From UBA7957 sp965222695 (GTDB taxonomy: Bacteria; Pseudomonadota; Gammaproteobacteria; Granulosicoccales; Granulosicoccaceae): DNA of 64,000 nt. The notes under the pieces were generated by a model that made no database searches, was not told where the DNA came from, and worked only from the letters and a program-made list of their open reading frames with translations. Numbering within the stretch: the stretch's first letter is position 1; every line of letters starts with the position of its first letter. The DNA is taken from positions 3,162,001 through 3,226,000 of the forward strand of contig OZ244967.1 of assembly GCA_965222695.1 (NCBI GenBank), in the 5' to 3' direction. Shown in pieces: positions 52,582 to 61,605 of the stretch. The position numbers were made by a program, and so were the translations under genes.

Positions 52582-54087
52582 ATGGAATTTATCGAGCATT
52601 TTGCTCAGGTATTCGAGCCCGTCAATTTACTGGTGCTAGTGGGCGGAACAATTGGCGGGTTACTGCTTGGAGCCACTCCGGGCCTAAGTCCCACCATGGC
52701 TGTAGCGCTCTTAATCCCATTCACTTTCCAAATGGATCCGGCGACGTCTTTGATCATGCTTGGGGCTGTTTATACCTCCACCGTCGCGGGTGGGGCGGTC
52801 AGTGGAATACTGGTGAATATTCCCGGGGCACCTGCCAATATCGCCACAATCATGGATGGTCATCCACTCGCGAAACAGGGTCGTGCCACTGAAGCTCTGC
52901 ATTACTGTTTTATCAGCTCTCTGTTTGGCGGGCTAATCGGTATTTTTTTGCTCATTTTCTTTACGCCACCCCTGGCTGAACTTGCATTAAAATTTGGCCC
53001 GTCAGAACTATTTTGGATATCGATATTTGGCATAACCATCATTGCATCACTTGGCGGGGGATCCATTCTTAAAGGATTACTGGCCGGTGGCGTAGGCTTA
53101 TGGCTGTCAACTATTGGGTATAACCCGGTACTGGGTGAAGAGAGGTTTGTATTCAGCGAACATCTGGCTGGCGGAATACATGTCATTGCGGCATTAATAG
53201 GGCTGTTTGCCATACCTCAAGTATTGACTCTGGTTTCCACGCAAAAAGCAGCAAGCAAAGATATCGAGCTTGCTGAATTGCGATCTCATAGTGTTTTTAA
53301 GTCGTTTTTATACACTATTAAACGTGTGAAAGCGTTAGGTGTGGGAACCGTTGTTGGCAGCATAATTGGCGTTATTCCCGGTGCGGGTGGTCAGATAGCT
53401 GGATTGGTTGCCTACGATCAAACCAAAAAAATGAGCAAGGATCCAACAAAATTCGGCAAAGGAGAGCCCGATGGAGTAATCGCTGCAGAAAGCGCAAACA
53501 ATGCAATGGTAGGTCCGTCACTGGTTCCGTTATTAACCCTTGGGATTCCAGGCAGTCCAACCGCAGCAGTTCTACTTGGCGGTTTATTGATTAATGGTTT
53601 GTTTCCCGGACCTGATCTGTTCACGATCCATGGGGACGTAACATGGACGTTTATCGATTCCTTATTGGTCGGCCAGATATTCATGATGATATTCGGTTTG
53701 ATGATCGCGCGCTACAGCATTTTTGTTACCCGAATTCCCAACCATGTGATGGCCGCGGCGGTCATTGTCCTCGCCATATTTGGTACTTACAGTGTTCAGA
53801 ACAGCATTTCAGATGTGATTGTCATGCTGGTGCTGGGTACAGGAATGTATTACGCGGCCAGAATCGGTTTCAGCGCAGCACCTCTGGTTTTGGGGTTGAT
53901 CCTGGGTCAGCTTACAGAGACAAATTTTCTGCAAGGCAGACTGATCGCCGGTGAAGATGGCTGGAGTTATTTCTTTCAGGGTTCAATTAATAAAATCGTT
54001 ATTGTGCTGTGTATCCTTTCGATTGCTTACGCAATTTACAGTGAACGAAGACAAATTGCATTGCGCCGACAGGAGGCAAACGCATGA
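52582..54087 (+). CDS. tctA: Tripartite tricarboxylate transporter, large permease (TctA)
   Basis: 501 residues with about 11-12 membrane helices. The family signature is GGTIGGLLLGATPGLSPTMAV near the N-terminus, echoed by VIGVIPGAGGQIAGLVAYDQ mid-protein; GIPGSPTAAVLLGGLLINGL is also typical. AGGAGG is close to the start. TctA forms the inner-membrane channel of a binding-protein-dependent secondary transporter with TctB and TctC, the next two genes. The position with sauS, sauT and xsc suggests a C2 sulfonate, probably sulfoacetate, as the substrate. Confidence 0.93.
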   Translation: MEFIEHFAQVFEPVNLLVLVGGTIGGLLLGATPGLSPTMAVALLIPFTFQMDPATSLIMLGAVYTSTVAGGAVSGILVNIPGAPANIATIMDGHPLAKQGRATEALHYCFISSLFGGLIGIFLLIFFTPPLAELALKFGPSELFWISIFGITIIASLGGGSILKGLLAGGVGLWLSTIGYNPVLGEERFVFSEHLAGGIHVIAALIGLFAIPQVLTLVSTQKAASKDIELAELRSHSVFKSFLYTIKRVKALGVGTVVGSIIGVIPGAGGQIAGLVAYDQTKKMSKDPTKFGKGEPDGVIAAESANNAMVGPSLVPLLTLGIPGSPTAAVLLGGLLINGLFPGPDLFTIHGDVTWTFIDSLLVGQIFMMIFGLMIARYSIFVTRIPNHVMAAAVIVLAIFGTYSVQNSISDVIVMLVLGTGMYYAARIGFSAAPLVLGLILGQLTETNFLQGRLIAGEDGWSYFFQGSINKIVIVLCILSIAYAIYSERRQIALRRQEANA

Positions 54088-54533
54088 ATATTGAAATTGG
54101 TCGGAGATCACTGGTAGCGCTGTTAGTCGTTATTTTGATAGGAATGATTTTTAAAGCGAGCTTTTTTCAGGAAGAGAGTGAAGTCTATCTGTTCCCCATG
54201 ATAGTGGCGAGTACCATGCTGGTACTGAGCCTAATTTCACTTATACGTGAAGCGCTGGATCTGAGTGTGGATGATTATCAGCCATTTCCATTTATACGCC
54301 AACTGCCGGCAATTTTAGTCATGATTGCGACTGTATCTCTGGTCGAGACCCTGGGGATTTATACAAGCGCGTTTCTCTCACTACTGATCATCACAAATTG
54401 GTATTCACCGGAGGAAGACCGGACTCGTCGCATAAAAAGCAGTGTACTTTTTTCTTTGGGTTTTACCGCCTTTATGTACCTGCTTTTTACCTTAATGCTT
54501 AATGTACAACTACCGAGGGGCATGTTGATTTAA
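54084..54533 (+). CDS. tctB: Tripartite tricarboxylate transporter, small permease (TctB)
   Basis: 149 residues, overlapping the tctA stop by four bases. Four hydrophobic helices (about 9-26, 38-55, 75-100 and 120-142), the normal TctB topology. FFQEESEVYLFPMIVASTML is the usual start of helix 2. Second membrane subunit of the transporter. Confidence 0.9.
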   Translation: MNIEIGRRSLVALLVVILIGMIFKASFFQEESEVYLFPMIVASTMLVLSLISLIREALDLSVDDYQPFPFIRQLPAILVMIATVSLVETLGIYTSAFLSLLIITNWYSPEEDRTRRIKSSVLFSLGFTAFMYLLFTLMLNVQLPRGMLI

Positions 54534-54639
54534 TTGTCCGTTATAGCGGCAAATCTGATTAAGCCCAAAGATTGTTGCTGCACTGGCTCTGTTGCAAGAC
54601 AGGGCAATTAAATACAAAAACACTATTTGGAGGAATGAT

Positions 54640-55635
54640 ATGTTTTCACGATTAAGTAGATTATCAGTCAGCGTTTTAGCCGTGGCTGTAGGAATGGCAT
54701 CAGGAGCTTCGGCTTTGGCGGAGGAATATCCTGACAGACCAATTTCGCTGACTGTTGCTTACGGGGCCGGTGGGGCTACAGATTTTCAGGCGCGTCTGGT
54801 CACAATGATGTCGGCCCAGGAAGATAAAGAAGGTAAAGGCGTCTATTTAAATGGACAACCGATGGTGATTCTTAATCGTCCTGGCGCAGGTGGTCAGGTC
54901 GGTTGGAACAGCTTTGTTAAAAAAGCTAAAACTGATGGTTATGATCTGGCGGCGTATAACGTACCGCATTTCATTGCCCAGTCGATTGTTTTCCCTAAGA
55001 AAGTCAAATACAACGTCGATAATCTTGAACCTGTCGCCAATTGGGGTGCTGATCCAGCGGTATTGATTGTTAACAAAGACAGCCAATTTAATACAGTTCA
55101 GGAACTGGTTGATTTTGCCAAGGAGAATCCTAAAAAACTAACGATTTCCGGCGCCGGATTGTATGTGGGGCATCACATAGCAAGTTTGCAGTTTGACAGG
55201 GCCGCAGAGATAAACACAAAATACGTTCCTGCAGGAGGTGGCGTCAAAGCTATGCAGTTTGTTTTAGGCGGTCAAACCATGGCGGGATTTAATAACTTAT
55301 CCGACGCTTTTCGAAGCCGAGATCGTCTGAAAATTCTTGCCGTCGCAGATTTACAAAGAAATGATTTTTTACCGGATGTGCCGACACTGAAGGAATCCGG
55401 TTTTGATGTAGATGACAGTAGCGTGAATTTTCGCGGCATCATGGCACCAAAGGGTACTTCAGAGGAAGCTCTAAAGGTGTTGGCTGAGAAAGTGCCGGCT
55501 ATGTTTCAGCATAAAAACGTGGCTAAAAAGATGAAAGAAGGCGGGTCGCCGATGCGTATTATGACACGTGAAGAAGTCCGTGCAATGTGGACTGAGCGTC
55601 AGGCGTATCTCAGCGAGCTGCTTAAAGATTTGTGA
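54640..55635 (+). CDS. tctC: Tripartite tricarboxylate transporter, substrate-binding protein (TctC)
   Basis: 331 residues from ATG 54640, with GGAGG at 54629-54633. A signal peptide (LSVSVLAVAVGMASGASALA) is followed by EEYPDRPISLTVAYGAGGAT, the standard TctC/BugD mature N-terminus; VILNRPGAGGQVGWN and the AGGGVKAMQFVLGGQ segments line the ligand pocket. Periplasmic receptor that delivers substrate to TctAB. In many such operons tctC comes first; here it is third, and the 106-base gap before it may contain its own translation signals. Confidence 0.93.
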   Translation: MFSRLSRLSVSVLAVAVGMASGASALAEEYPDRPISLTVAYGAGGATDFQARLVTMMSAQEDKEGKGVYLNGQPMVILNRPGAGGQVGWNSFVKKAKTDGYDLAAYNVPHFIAQSIVFPKKVKYNVDNLEPVANWGADPAVLIVNKDSQFNTVQELVDFAKENPKKLTISGAGLYVGHHIASLQFDRAAEINTKYVPAGGGVKAMQFVLGGQTMAGFNNLSDAFRSRDRLKILAVADLQRNDFLPDVPTLKESGFDVDDSSVNFRGIMAPKGTSEEALKVLAEKVPAMFQHKNVAKKMKEGGSPMRIMTREEVRAMWTERQAYLSELLKDL

Positions 55636-55769
55636 TGATTTGAAGTCTAGCGCGTTGTGCCGTGAAGCTATCTCGGCACAACAAGCAAAACAATTCGCTC
55701 CCGTATAACCTGTGAATGCAACTCGCATGGTGAAGTCAACTTGTAGTGCCTGAATAAAGAGGATGTATC

Positions 55770-57224
55770 ATGCAAAACGGAAAAGAAACCAGCCAATTGA
55801 ATGAGTTGGAATCAGAAGCCAGTCATACCGTTTGCGACCTTGTACAAAAGGCGCGAGTGGCGCAAGCAATCTATGCCAATTATAGTCAGAAAAAAGTTGA
55901 TGAAGTCGTTACCGCAGTTGCATGGACATTGCTCGATCCAGAAAACAATAAACGGCTTTCCGTGCAAGCAGTAGCCGATACTGGGCTGGGAGATGTTCAA
56001 GACAAAATAGTAAAAAACCATCGAAAAACGCTGGGATTATTGCGCGACTTAAAAAATGCGCGAAGTGTGGGCGTGGTTGCAGAATACCCGGAGAAAGGCG
56101 TCATTGAATTAGCCCGCCCAGTCGGTGTGGTAGGGGCGGTAGTACCCTCAACCAATCCGGTTGCCACGCCTTACAATAAAACACTGAATGCACTAAAAGG
56201 CGGAAATGCAGTAATTCTCGCACCTTCACCCAAAGGTCAGAGCGTAGCGGATGAAGTGGTGGAGTTAATGCAGGCGGCATTACGTCAAGTAGGCGCCCCG
56301 GTGGATCTAGTACAAAAGTTACCTACTCCTGTCAGTAAGCTTGTAACCCACGAATTGATGAAGCAGGTTGATCTGGTTGTAGTAACGGGATCTCAAAATA
56401 ATGTTCGTGCAGCGCTTACCAGCGGAACTCCGGCCATTGGTGTTGGAGCCGGTAATGTTCCCAGTGTTGTAGACGAAACGACAGAGTTGGTTTCAGCTGC
56501 CAAAAAAATAATAGCATCCAAGAAATTCGACAATGCGACCAGTTGTTCGTCTGAAAACAGTTTAATCGTGTTAGACCAGGTATATGACGATATGCTGGAG
56601 GCTCTAAGAGGGCAAGGTGCCCGACTGTTAAAAACCGATGAAAAAGAACAGCTTCGGCATGTCATGTGGGTCGATGGCAAATTAAGTCCAAGCGTCACAG
56701 CAAAATCGTCCGATGAAATTCTCAAGGTAGCGGGAATTGACAATGCGGCTGCCGGGACCAGCATAATACTGGTTGAAGAGGACAAGCCTGATACCGCCAG
56801 CAAATTCTGCGACGAAAAACTGAGCCCGGTCCTAACAGTATTTCGGGTCAAGGACTTTGATCAGGCTATGGTTACCGTAGAAGAAATTCTGGACATTAAC
56901 GGAAAGGGGCACTCGGTCAGCCTTCATTCTGAAATAGCTGAGAGAGCCATGCAGATGGCTATAAAACTTCCTGTTTGCAGGGTCATAGTTAATCAGGCTC
57001 ATTGTTTTGCAACAGGCGGTTCTTTTGATAACGGTCTGCCGTTTTCATTGTCTATGGGGTGCGGAACCTGGGGTGGCAATAACATTTCCGAAAACATGAA
57101 TTATCGCCATTATATTAATACAACTCGTATATCAACTATGATTTCACCAAATCAGCCAACACTGGAAGAAATATTCGGCGATCATTGGAGAAAGTTCAAT
57201 ATTGAACCCGGTTCCGAACTTTAA
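55770..57224 (+). CDS. sauS: CoA-acylating aldehyde dehydrogenase, sulfoacetaldehyde dehydrogenase (SauS-like)
   Basis: 484 residues. The catalytic cysteine is in KFDNATSCSSENSLIV (about residue 257), the form found in CoA-acylating aldehyde dehydrogenases (EutE, PduP, SauS); the cofactor region is PVGVVGAVVPSTNPVATPYN. The C-terminal ATGGSFDNGLPFSLSMGCGT is typical. The proposed reaction is sulfoacetyl-CoA + NADH or NADPH to sulfoacetaldehyde + CoA. The assignment rests on the neighbours: an acyl-CoA ligase 13 bases downstream and xsc in the same run, as in the sau pathway described in Cupriavidus necator. Other C2 or C3 aldehydes remain possible. Confidence 0.82.
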   Translation: MQNGKETSQLNELESEASHTVCDLVQKARVAQAIYANYSQKKVDEVVTAVAWTLLDPENNKRLSVQAVADTGLGDVQDKIVKNHRKTLGLLRDLKNARSVGVVAEYPEKGVIELARPVGVVGAVVPSTNPVATPYNKTLNALKGGNAVILAPSPKGQSVADEVVELMQAALRQVGAPVDLVQKLPTPVSKLVTHELMKQVDLVVVTGSQNNVRAALTSGTPAIGVGAGNVPSVVDETTELVSAAKKIIASKKFDNATSCSSENSLIVLDQVYDDMLEALRGQGARLLKTDEKEQLRHVMWVDGKLSPSVTAKSSDEILKVAGIDNAAAGTSIILVEEDKPDTASKFCDEKLSPVLTVFRVKDFDQAMVTVEEILDINGKGHSVSLHSEIAERAMQMAIKLPVCRVIVNQAHCFATGGSFDNGLPFSLSMGCGTWGGNNISENMNYRHYINTTRISTMISPNQPTLEEIFGDHWRKFNIEPGSEL

Positions 57225-57237
57225 GAGCGGAAAAGCC

Positions 57238-58773
57238 ATGACTACAGTAAGAGAACTAATAGAGCACAATGCTTCCAGGCAGCCGGATAAAGTATTTCTC
57301 GTGGCCCCTGAAGCGGAGCAGGCACTCACTTACGGTCGGCTGCGTGAGCTGTCATTAGAAATTACAGAAACACTCGATCAGCTAGGTATAGAAAAAGGGG
57401 AAAAAGTTGCCGTTTTACTTCCCAATGGATTTTGGACAACCGTGTTGTTGCTGGGGATAGTTTACAGCGGTCGGGTTCTGGTCCCATTAAATGCGGTGTC
57501 GGGTGACTCTGCGCTTTCCTATGTACTAGATCATTCAGATACCCGAATAATCTTTATCAATGAGCAATTCATGGAAAAGTTCTCCGCTGTTATCCAGCAG
57601 CTATCAAATACAATCAAGCTGATATCCACAGAAGTGGACACCGGGCCGCAGTGGCCGAAAACTACCGGTTCTGACAGAGAAATTCCAGCATTGAATACAG
57701 AAGATCATGCCATTTTAATGTATACGTCCGGAACGACCGGTAGACCTAAAGGCGTGCTCCTGTCTCAGGGCAACGTAGTGGAAGGAGGCAAAAACACCAG
57801 TATCGCTCATGATTTGACCGAGGCGGATTGTGGATTATGTGTATTACCGTTGTACCACATCAATGCCCAGATGGTTACAGTGATCGGTCCTCTGTATTCC
57901 GGTGGCAGCGTCGTCATGCCTTACCGGTTTGGAGTTACTGTTTTCTGGAAACTGCTGGCTGACTACAAATGTACCTGGTTCAGCGTAGTACCCACCATTA
58001 TTGCCTACTTATTGGAACAAGCCGAGAGGGAGGGTTTTGATCGAGCTGCACTGGGCGGGTTGAATGACTTGCGTTTTGGCCGATCAGCGTCAGCGCCTTT
58101 GGCTCCGGAGATGCACAAAGATTTTGAAAAAATGTTCGGCGTAACTATCGTTGAAACCATGGGTCTTACCGAGACAGCGGCTCAGATTTTGTCTAATCCC
58201 ATGCCACCTGAAAAACCCAAGTATGGCTCTCCCGGTATTGCAGTAGGTAATGAGGCAAAGATAATCGATGAGCAGGGTAATGAATGTCCACGGGGTACCT
58301 CCGGTGAACTGATGATTCGCGGTAAAAATGTGACCGGTGGATACTACAAGAATCCGGAGGCGACAAAAGAAGCCTTGGAGCCGGATGGATGGTTTCATAC
58401 AGGCGATATTGCTTATTGCGATGAAGATGGTTTCTTCTTTATCACCGGTCGAATTAAAGAACTGATCATCAAGGGGGGAGAGAACATTGCGCCACGAGAA
58501 ATCGATGAGGCTCTGTACGAACACCCCGCTGTTTTGGAGGCGGCTGGATTTGGAATCCCTGATGTCAAATATGGACAGGAAGTGATGGCTTGTGTAGCGC
58601 TAAAGCCAGGAGCTCAATGTTCAGAAAAAGAGTTAAACGGATTGCTCGAAGCGAGTTTGGGTCAGTTTAAGTCGCCTAAACGCATTTACTTTATGGACGA
58701 GTTACCCAAAGGACCATCGGGGAAAATTCAACGCTTAAAGCTTCCTGAGATTGTTGAAAAACAATTCGGATAA
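57238..58773 (+). CDS. sauT: Acyl-CoA ligase, sulfoacetate-CoA ligase (SauT-like)
   Basis: 511 residues from ATG 57238 (13 bases after sauS). ATP loop YTSGTTGRPKGVLLS (about 161-175), METMGLTETAAQIL (A5), TGDIAYCDEDGFFFITGR (A7-A8), and PKGPSGKIQRLKL with the catalytic lysine. Expected to make sulfoacetyl-CoA from sulfoacetate, ATP and CoA. The call depends on gene order; the sequence alone only shows an AMP-forming acid-CoA ligase. Confidence 0.8.
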   Translation: MTTVRELIEHNASRQPDKVFLVAPEAEQALTYGRLRELSLEITETLDQLGIEKGEKVAVLLPNGFWTTVLLLGIVYSGRVLVPLNAVSGDSALSYVLDHSDTRIIFINEQFMEKFSAVIQQLSNTIKLISTEVDTGPQWPKTTGSDREIPALNTEDHAILMYTSGTTGRPKGVLLSQGNVVEGGKNTSIAHDLTEADCGLCVLPLYHINAQMVTVIGPLYSGGSVVMPYRFGVTVFWKLLADYKCTWFSVVPTIIAYLLEQAEREGFDRAALGGLNDLRFGRSASAPLAPEMHKDFEKMFGVTIVETMGLTETAAQILSNPMPPEKPKYGSPGIAVGNEAKIIDEQGNECPRGTSGELMIRGKNVTGGYYKNPEATKEALEPDGWFHTGDIAYCDEDGFFFITGRIKELIIKGGENIAPREIDEALYEHPAVLEAAGFGIPDVKYGQEVMACVALKPGAQCSEKELNGLLEASLGQFKSPKRIYFMDELPKGPSGKIQRLKLPEIVEKQFG

Positions 58774-58827
58774 AACTTGGATTAACTTTTTCATTTGTTA
58801 AACGGTAACAAAATCTGGTGAGTGATT

Positions 58828-59271
58828 ATGTTTAATAAAATCCTGGTCGCACTTGATGGCTCCAAGCATTCAACCAAAGCGTTGAATACGGCCGTCCAAC
58901 TAGCCATTCGATGCGAAGCACAGCTTATTTTGTTTCATGCCATGCAAGTCAGTACCCTTAGCGCCGGCTATTCTATAAAAGTCTCCGACTCGGCAAGGAA
59001 AGTCTATGAAACTGTCGCACTGGAACAAGCCAACGCCATATTGGGGGAAGCGGAATCCCTGGCAACCGGCAACGGCGTTACTGACTTGAAGAGAGTGACA
59101 CTGGAATCAAACTCAGTCGCTAATGCAATCCTTGATACCGCCAAAAATGAACAGGTTGAACTTATTGTTGTTGGAACGCGCGGACTAACGGGATTGCGCG
59201 AAATGACGATGGGTAGTGTGGCCCATAAAATCTCTTCGGCTGCAAATTGCCCCGTGCTAATTGATCGATGA
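58828..59271 (+). CDS. Universal stress protein (UspA family)
   Basis: 147 residues from ATG 58828 (GTG 58822 is an alternative). FNKILVALDGSKHSTKALN is the usual N-terminus, and the ATP-binding G-2x-G-9x-G-[ST] motif is seen as GTRGLTGLREMTMGSVA. Placed between sauT and xsc, it may have a protective role while the cell handles aldehyde and sulfite; this is an inference from position only. Confidence 0.9.
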   Translation: MFNKILVALDGSKHSTKALNTAVQLAIRCEAQLILFHAMQVSTLSAGYSIKVSDSARKVYETVALEQANAILGEAESLATGNGVTDLKRVTLESNSVANAILDTAKNEQVELIVVGTRGLTGLREMTMGSVAHKISSAANCPVLIDR

Positions 59272-59362
59272 TCCCTGAATATACCGCTATTGTATTAGTT
59301 ATTAATTGCTTTTTTTGCAGATAACCAAATTAGGTTTAAATTTACTCTGAGGATAGTTACCA

Positions 59363-61144
59363 ATGAAAATGACCACCGAAGAAGCCTTTATCAAAGTGTT
59401 GCAGATGCACGGCATCGAGCACTCGTTTGGCATCATCGGCTCAGCAATGATGCCAATCTCCGACCTGTTTCCGGTGGCAGGCATTAAATTCTGGGATTGC
59501 GCGCATGAAGTGAATGCGGGCATGAGTGCTGATGGCTATACCCGGGCCACGGGCAAGATGTGCATGGCAATCGCCCAGAACGGCCCGGGTATCACCAATA
59601 TGGTGACACCGATTATCACGGCCTACTGGAACCACACACCGCTGTTGCTGGTCACCCCACAGGCGGCCAATAAAACCATCGGTCAGGGTGGTTTTCAGGA
59701 AATGAAACAGATGGCCCTGTTTGAGGATTGCGTATGCTACCAGGAAGAAGTACGTGATCCCACGCGTATTGCCGAAGTGCTGAACCGGGTCATTTTAAAA
59801 GCCTTCCGTGGTTCGGCTCCGGCACAGATAAATATTCCGCGGGATATGTGGACCCAGGTGATCGATATCGATCTGCCGCAGGTGGTGTGTATCGAACATC
59901 CACCGGGTGATCCGGATGCGATCAGCGATGCGGCCGCCTTGTTGAGCGAAGCCAAGTTCCCGGTCATCCTCAACGGTGCCGGAGTAGTCTTGTCAGGTGC
60001 CATAGATGCATCTGCCGCCCTGGCCGAACGTCTGACTGCCCCGGTTTGCTGCAACTACCAGCACAATGATGCTTTCCCTGGTTCTCACCCATTGTCTTGT
60101 GGTCCGCTGGGCTATAACGGTTCCAAAGCGGGTATGGAGATGATTTCAAAGGCCGATGTGGTGCTGGCCCTGGGCACGCGTCTGAATCCCTTCTCCTCAC
60201 TGCCGGCGTATCAGACCGAATACTGGCCCAAAGACGCCAAGATCATCCAGGTCGATATCAATGCCGATCGCATTGGCCTGACCAAACGGGTTGAAGTCGG
60301 CATCCAGGGTGATGCCAGGCGAGTCGCGGAACAGATACTGGATAAGCTGTCTGCCACGGCTGGTAATGCCGGACGTGACACACGCCAGGCCGAGATCACC
60401 ACGGCCAAGGCCAATTGGGCCGAGCAGTTGGCGGCGATGGTGCACGAGGAGGATGATCCGGGCATTACCTGGAACGAGCGGGCCAGGGACCGTGATCCAG
60501 AGCGTATGAGTCCGCGTCAGGCCTGGACAGCGATCAAGTCGGTATTGCCAAGTGAGGCGATCATCTCCACCGATATCGGTAATAACTGCGCCATTGGTAA
60601 TGCCTATCCGACCTTTAATGCCGGACGTAAATACATGTCCCCAGGTCTGTTCGGTCCTTGTGGCTATGGCTTGCCATCCATCCTCGGCGCCAAGATCGGC
60701 CGACCGGATCTGCCCTGTATCGGTTTTGCCGGTGACGGCGCATTTGGTATCTCGATGAACGAGATGACCGCCTGCGGTCGTGGCGAATGGCCAGCGGTGA
60801 CCATGGTGGTTTTCCGTAACTACCAGTGGGGTGCGGAGAAGCGCAACACCACCTTGTGGTTTGAAGATAACTTTGTCGGCACCGAGCTCAATCAGGGCGT
60901 GAACTACGCTGAGGTTGCAGAAGCGTGCGGCGTGAAAGGCGTCCAGGCCACCGCTGCGGAAGAACTGACCGAAGTGCTGGACACGGCGATTCGCGAGCAG
61001 ATGGAAAGCAATATCACGACCTTTGTTGAAGTGGTGTTGAACCAGGAGCTGGGCGAGCCATTCCGACGCGATGCAATGAAAAAGCCGGTTGTGGTGGCCG
61101 GTATCGACAAAGCGGATTTTATACCGCAAACACCGAAACTATAA
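59363..61144 (+). CDS. xsc: Sulfoacetaldehyde acetyltransferase
   Basis: 593 residues. Near-certain Xsc: the N-terminal EEAFIKVLQMHGIEHSFGII, the TPP glutamate in CAHEVNAGMSADGYTRATGK, QNGPGITNMVTPI, and the TPP/Mg site FAGDGAFGISMNEMTACGRG ending in NYQWGAEKRN are all characteristic. Thiamine diphosphate- and Mg-dependent: sulfoacetaldehyde + phosphate gives acetyl phosphate + sulfite. It is the key enzyme joining taurine, isethionate and sulfoacetate breakdown. By eye its codons are more GC-rich than those of tctABC and sauST, so it may have a separate history. The pta gene expected downstream is only a stump. Confidence 0.95.
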   Translation: MKMTTEEAFIKVLQMHGIEHSFGIIGSAMMPISDLFPVAGIKFWDCAHEVNAGMSADGYTRATGKMCMAIAQNGPGITNMVTPIITAYWNHTPLLLVTPQAANKTIGQGGFQEMKQMALFEDCVCYQEEVRDPTRIAEVLNRVILKAFRGSAPAQINIPRDMWTQVIDIDLPQVVCIEHPPGDPDAISDAAALLSEAKFPVILNGAGVVLSGAIDASAALAERLTAPVCCNYQHNDAFPGSHPLSCGPLGYNGSKAGMEMISKADVVLALGTRLNPFSSLPAYQTEYWPKDAKIIQVDINADRIGLTKRVEVGIQGDARRVAEQILDKLSATAGNAGRDTRQAEITTAKANWAEQLAAMVHEEDDPGITWNERARDRDPERMSPRQAWTAIKSVLPSEAIISTDIGNNCAIGNAYPTFNAGRKYMSPGLFGPCGYGLPSILGAKIGRPDLPCIGFAGDGAFGISMNEMTACGRGEWPAVTMVVFRNYQWGAEKRNTTLWFEDNFVGTELNQGVNYAEVAEACGVKGVQATAAEELTEVLDTAIREQMESNITTFVEVVLNQELGEPFRRDAMKKPVVVAGIDKADFIPQTPKL

Positions 61145-61171
61145 TTGCCATCAAGTCGTCAGCGCAAGCAA

Positions 61172-61190
61172 GGCACCGGAATCCGGTGCC
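61172..61190 (+). terminator. Hairpin after xsc, probable terminator
   Basis: GGCACCGG (61172-61179), loop AAT, CCGGTGCC (61183-61190): a perfect 8-base stem 27 bases after the xsc stop. The downstream bases (CCGTCTTCG) are only weakly T-rich. Confidence 0.5.
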
Positions 61191-61256
61191 CCGTCTTCGA
61201 TTGAGAATTTCCTTAAAAAATAAGAAAATTTAACTGAGGTTTTGGGCGGGTGAATA

Positions 61257-61328
61257 ATGAAAGCGTTGAATGAGATTTTCAGGAAATCCAGAACGGACCC
61301 GCGTTCGATTGTGTTGGTCGAGGGGTAA
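61257..61328 (+). pseudogene. pta: Phosphate acetyltransferase (pta), truncated to the first 23 codons
   Basis: ATG 61257 encodes MKALNEIFRKSRTDPRSIVL then VEG and ends at TAA 61326-61328. This is the start of the short (PTA_PTB) phosphate acetyltransferase, in which VLxEG is followed by a D-x-R stretch. The remaining ~300 codons are missing. In many organisms pta follows xsc and converts acetyl phosphate to acetyl-CoA, so this was probably the last gene of the operon before a deletion or insertion removed it. Confidence 0.7.
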
Positions 61329-61407
61329 GCCCGCAGCCAAAGACAGGATTTATCCCATTTGATCTCTCTGTCAAATTAGCTTCATATTCAAAGCAGAGAG
61401 CATCACG

Positions 61408-61605
61408 ATGTCTAATAGCGTATCACGTCGTCCGTCACGTCCAAAACAGTTCTGGGCTGAGCATATTCAATGCTGGCGCGACAGCGACAGAATCGGCGGT
61501 GTGTATTTTTCCAATCACCGTAGTCCGGCGGCAAATCACGCCAGGGGGCACCCGTACGCAGAATCCGGAATGTCGAATAGTTTTATCAAGTGGACGGACT
61601 ACTAG
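61408..61605 (+). CDS. Short ORF resembling the N-terminus of an IS66-type accessory protein
   Basis: 65 residues. RPKQFWAEHIQCWRDSDRIG resembles the start of TnpA-type proteins (FW-x-x-H-x-x-x-WxxSG), but the following zinc/HTH-like part is absent. Probably a degraded piece of the element that replaced most of pta. The stop is beside the convergent LysR gene's stop. Low confidence. Confidence 0.35.
   Translation: MSNSVSRRPSRPKQFWAEHIQCWRDSDRIGGVYFSNHRSPAANHARGHPYAESGMSNSFIKWTDY

Noticed and set aside
60197..61129. 310-codon open frame on the minus strand
   Set aside because: Lies entirely antisense to xsc; its composition reflects the coding strand and it shows no motif of its own.
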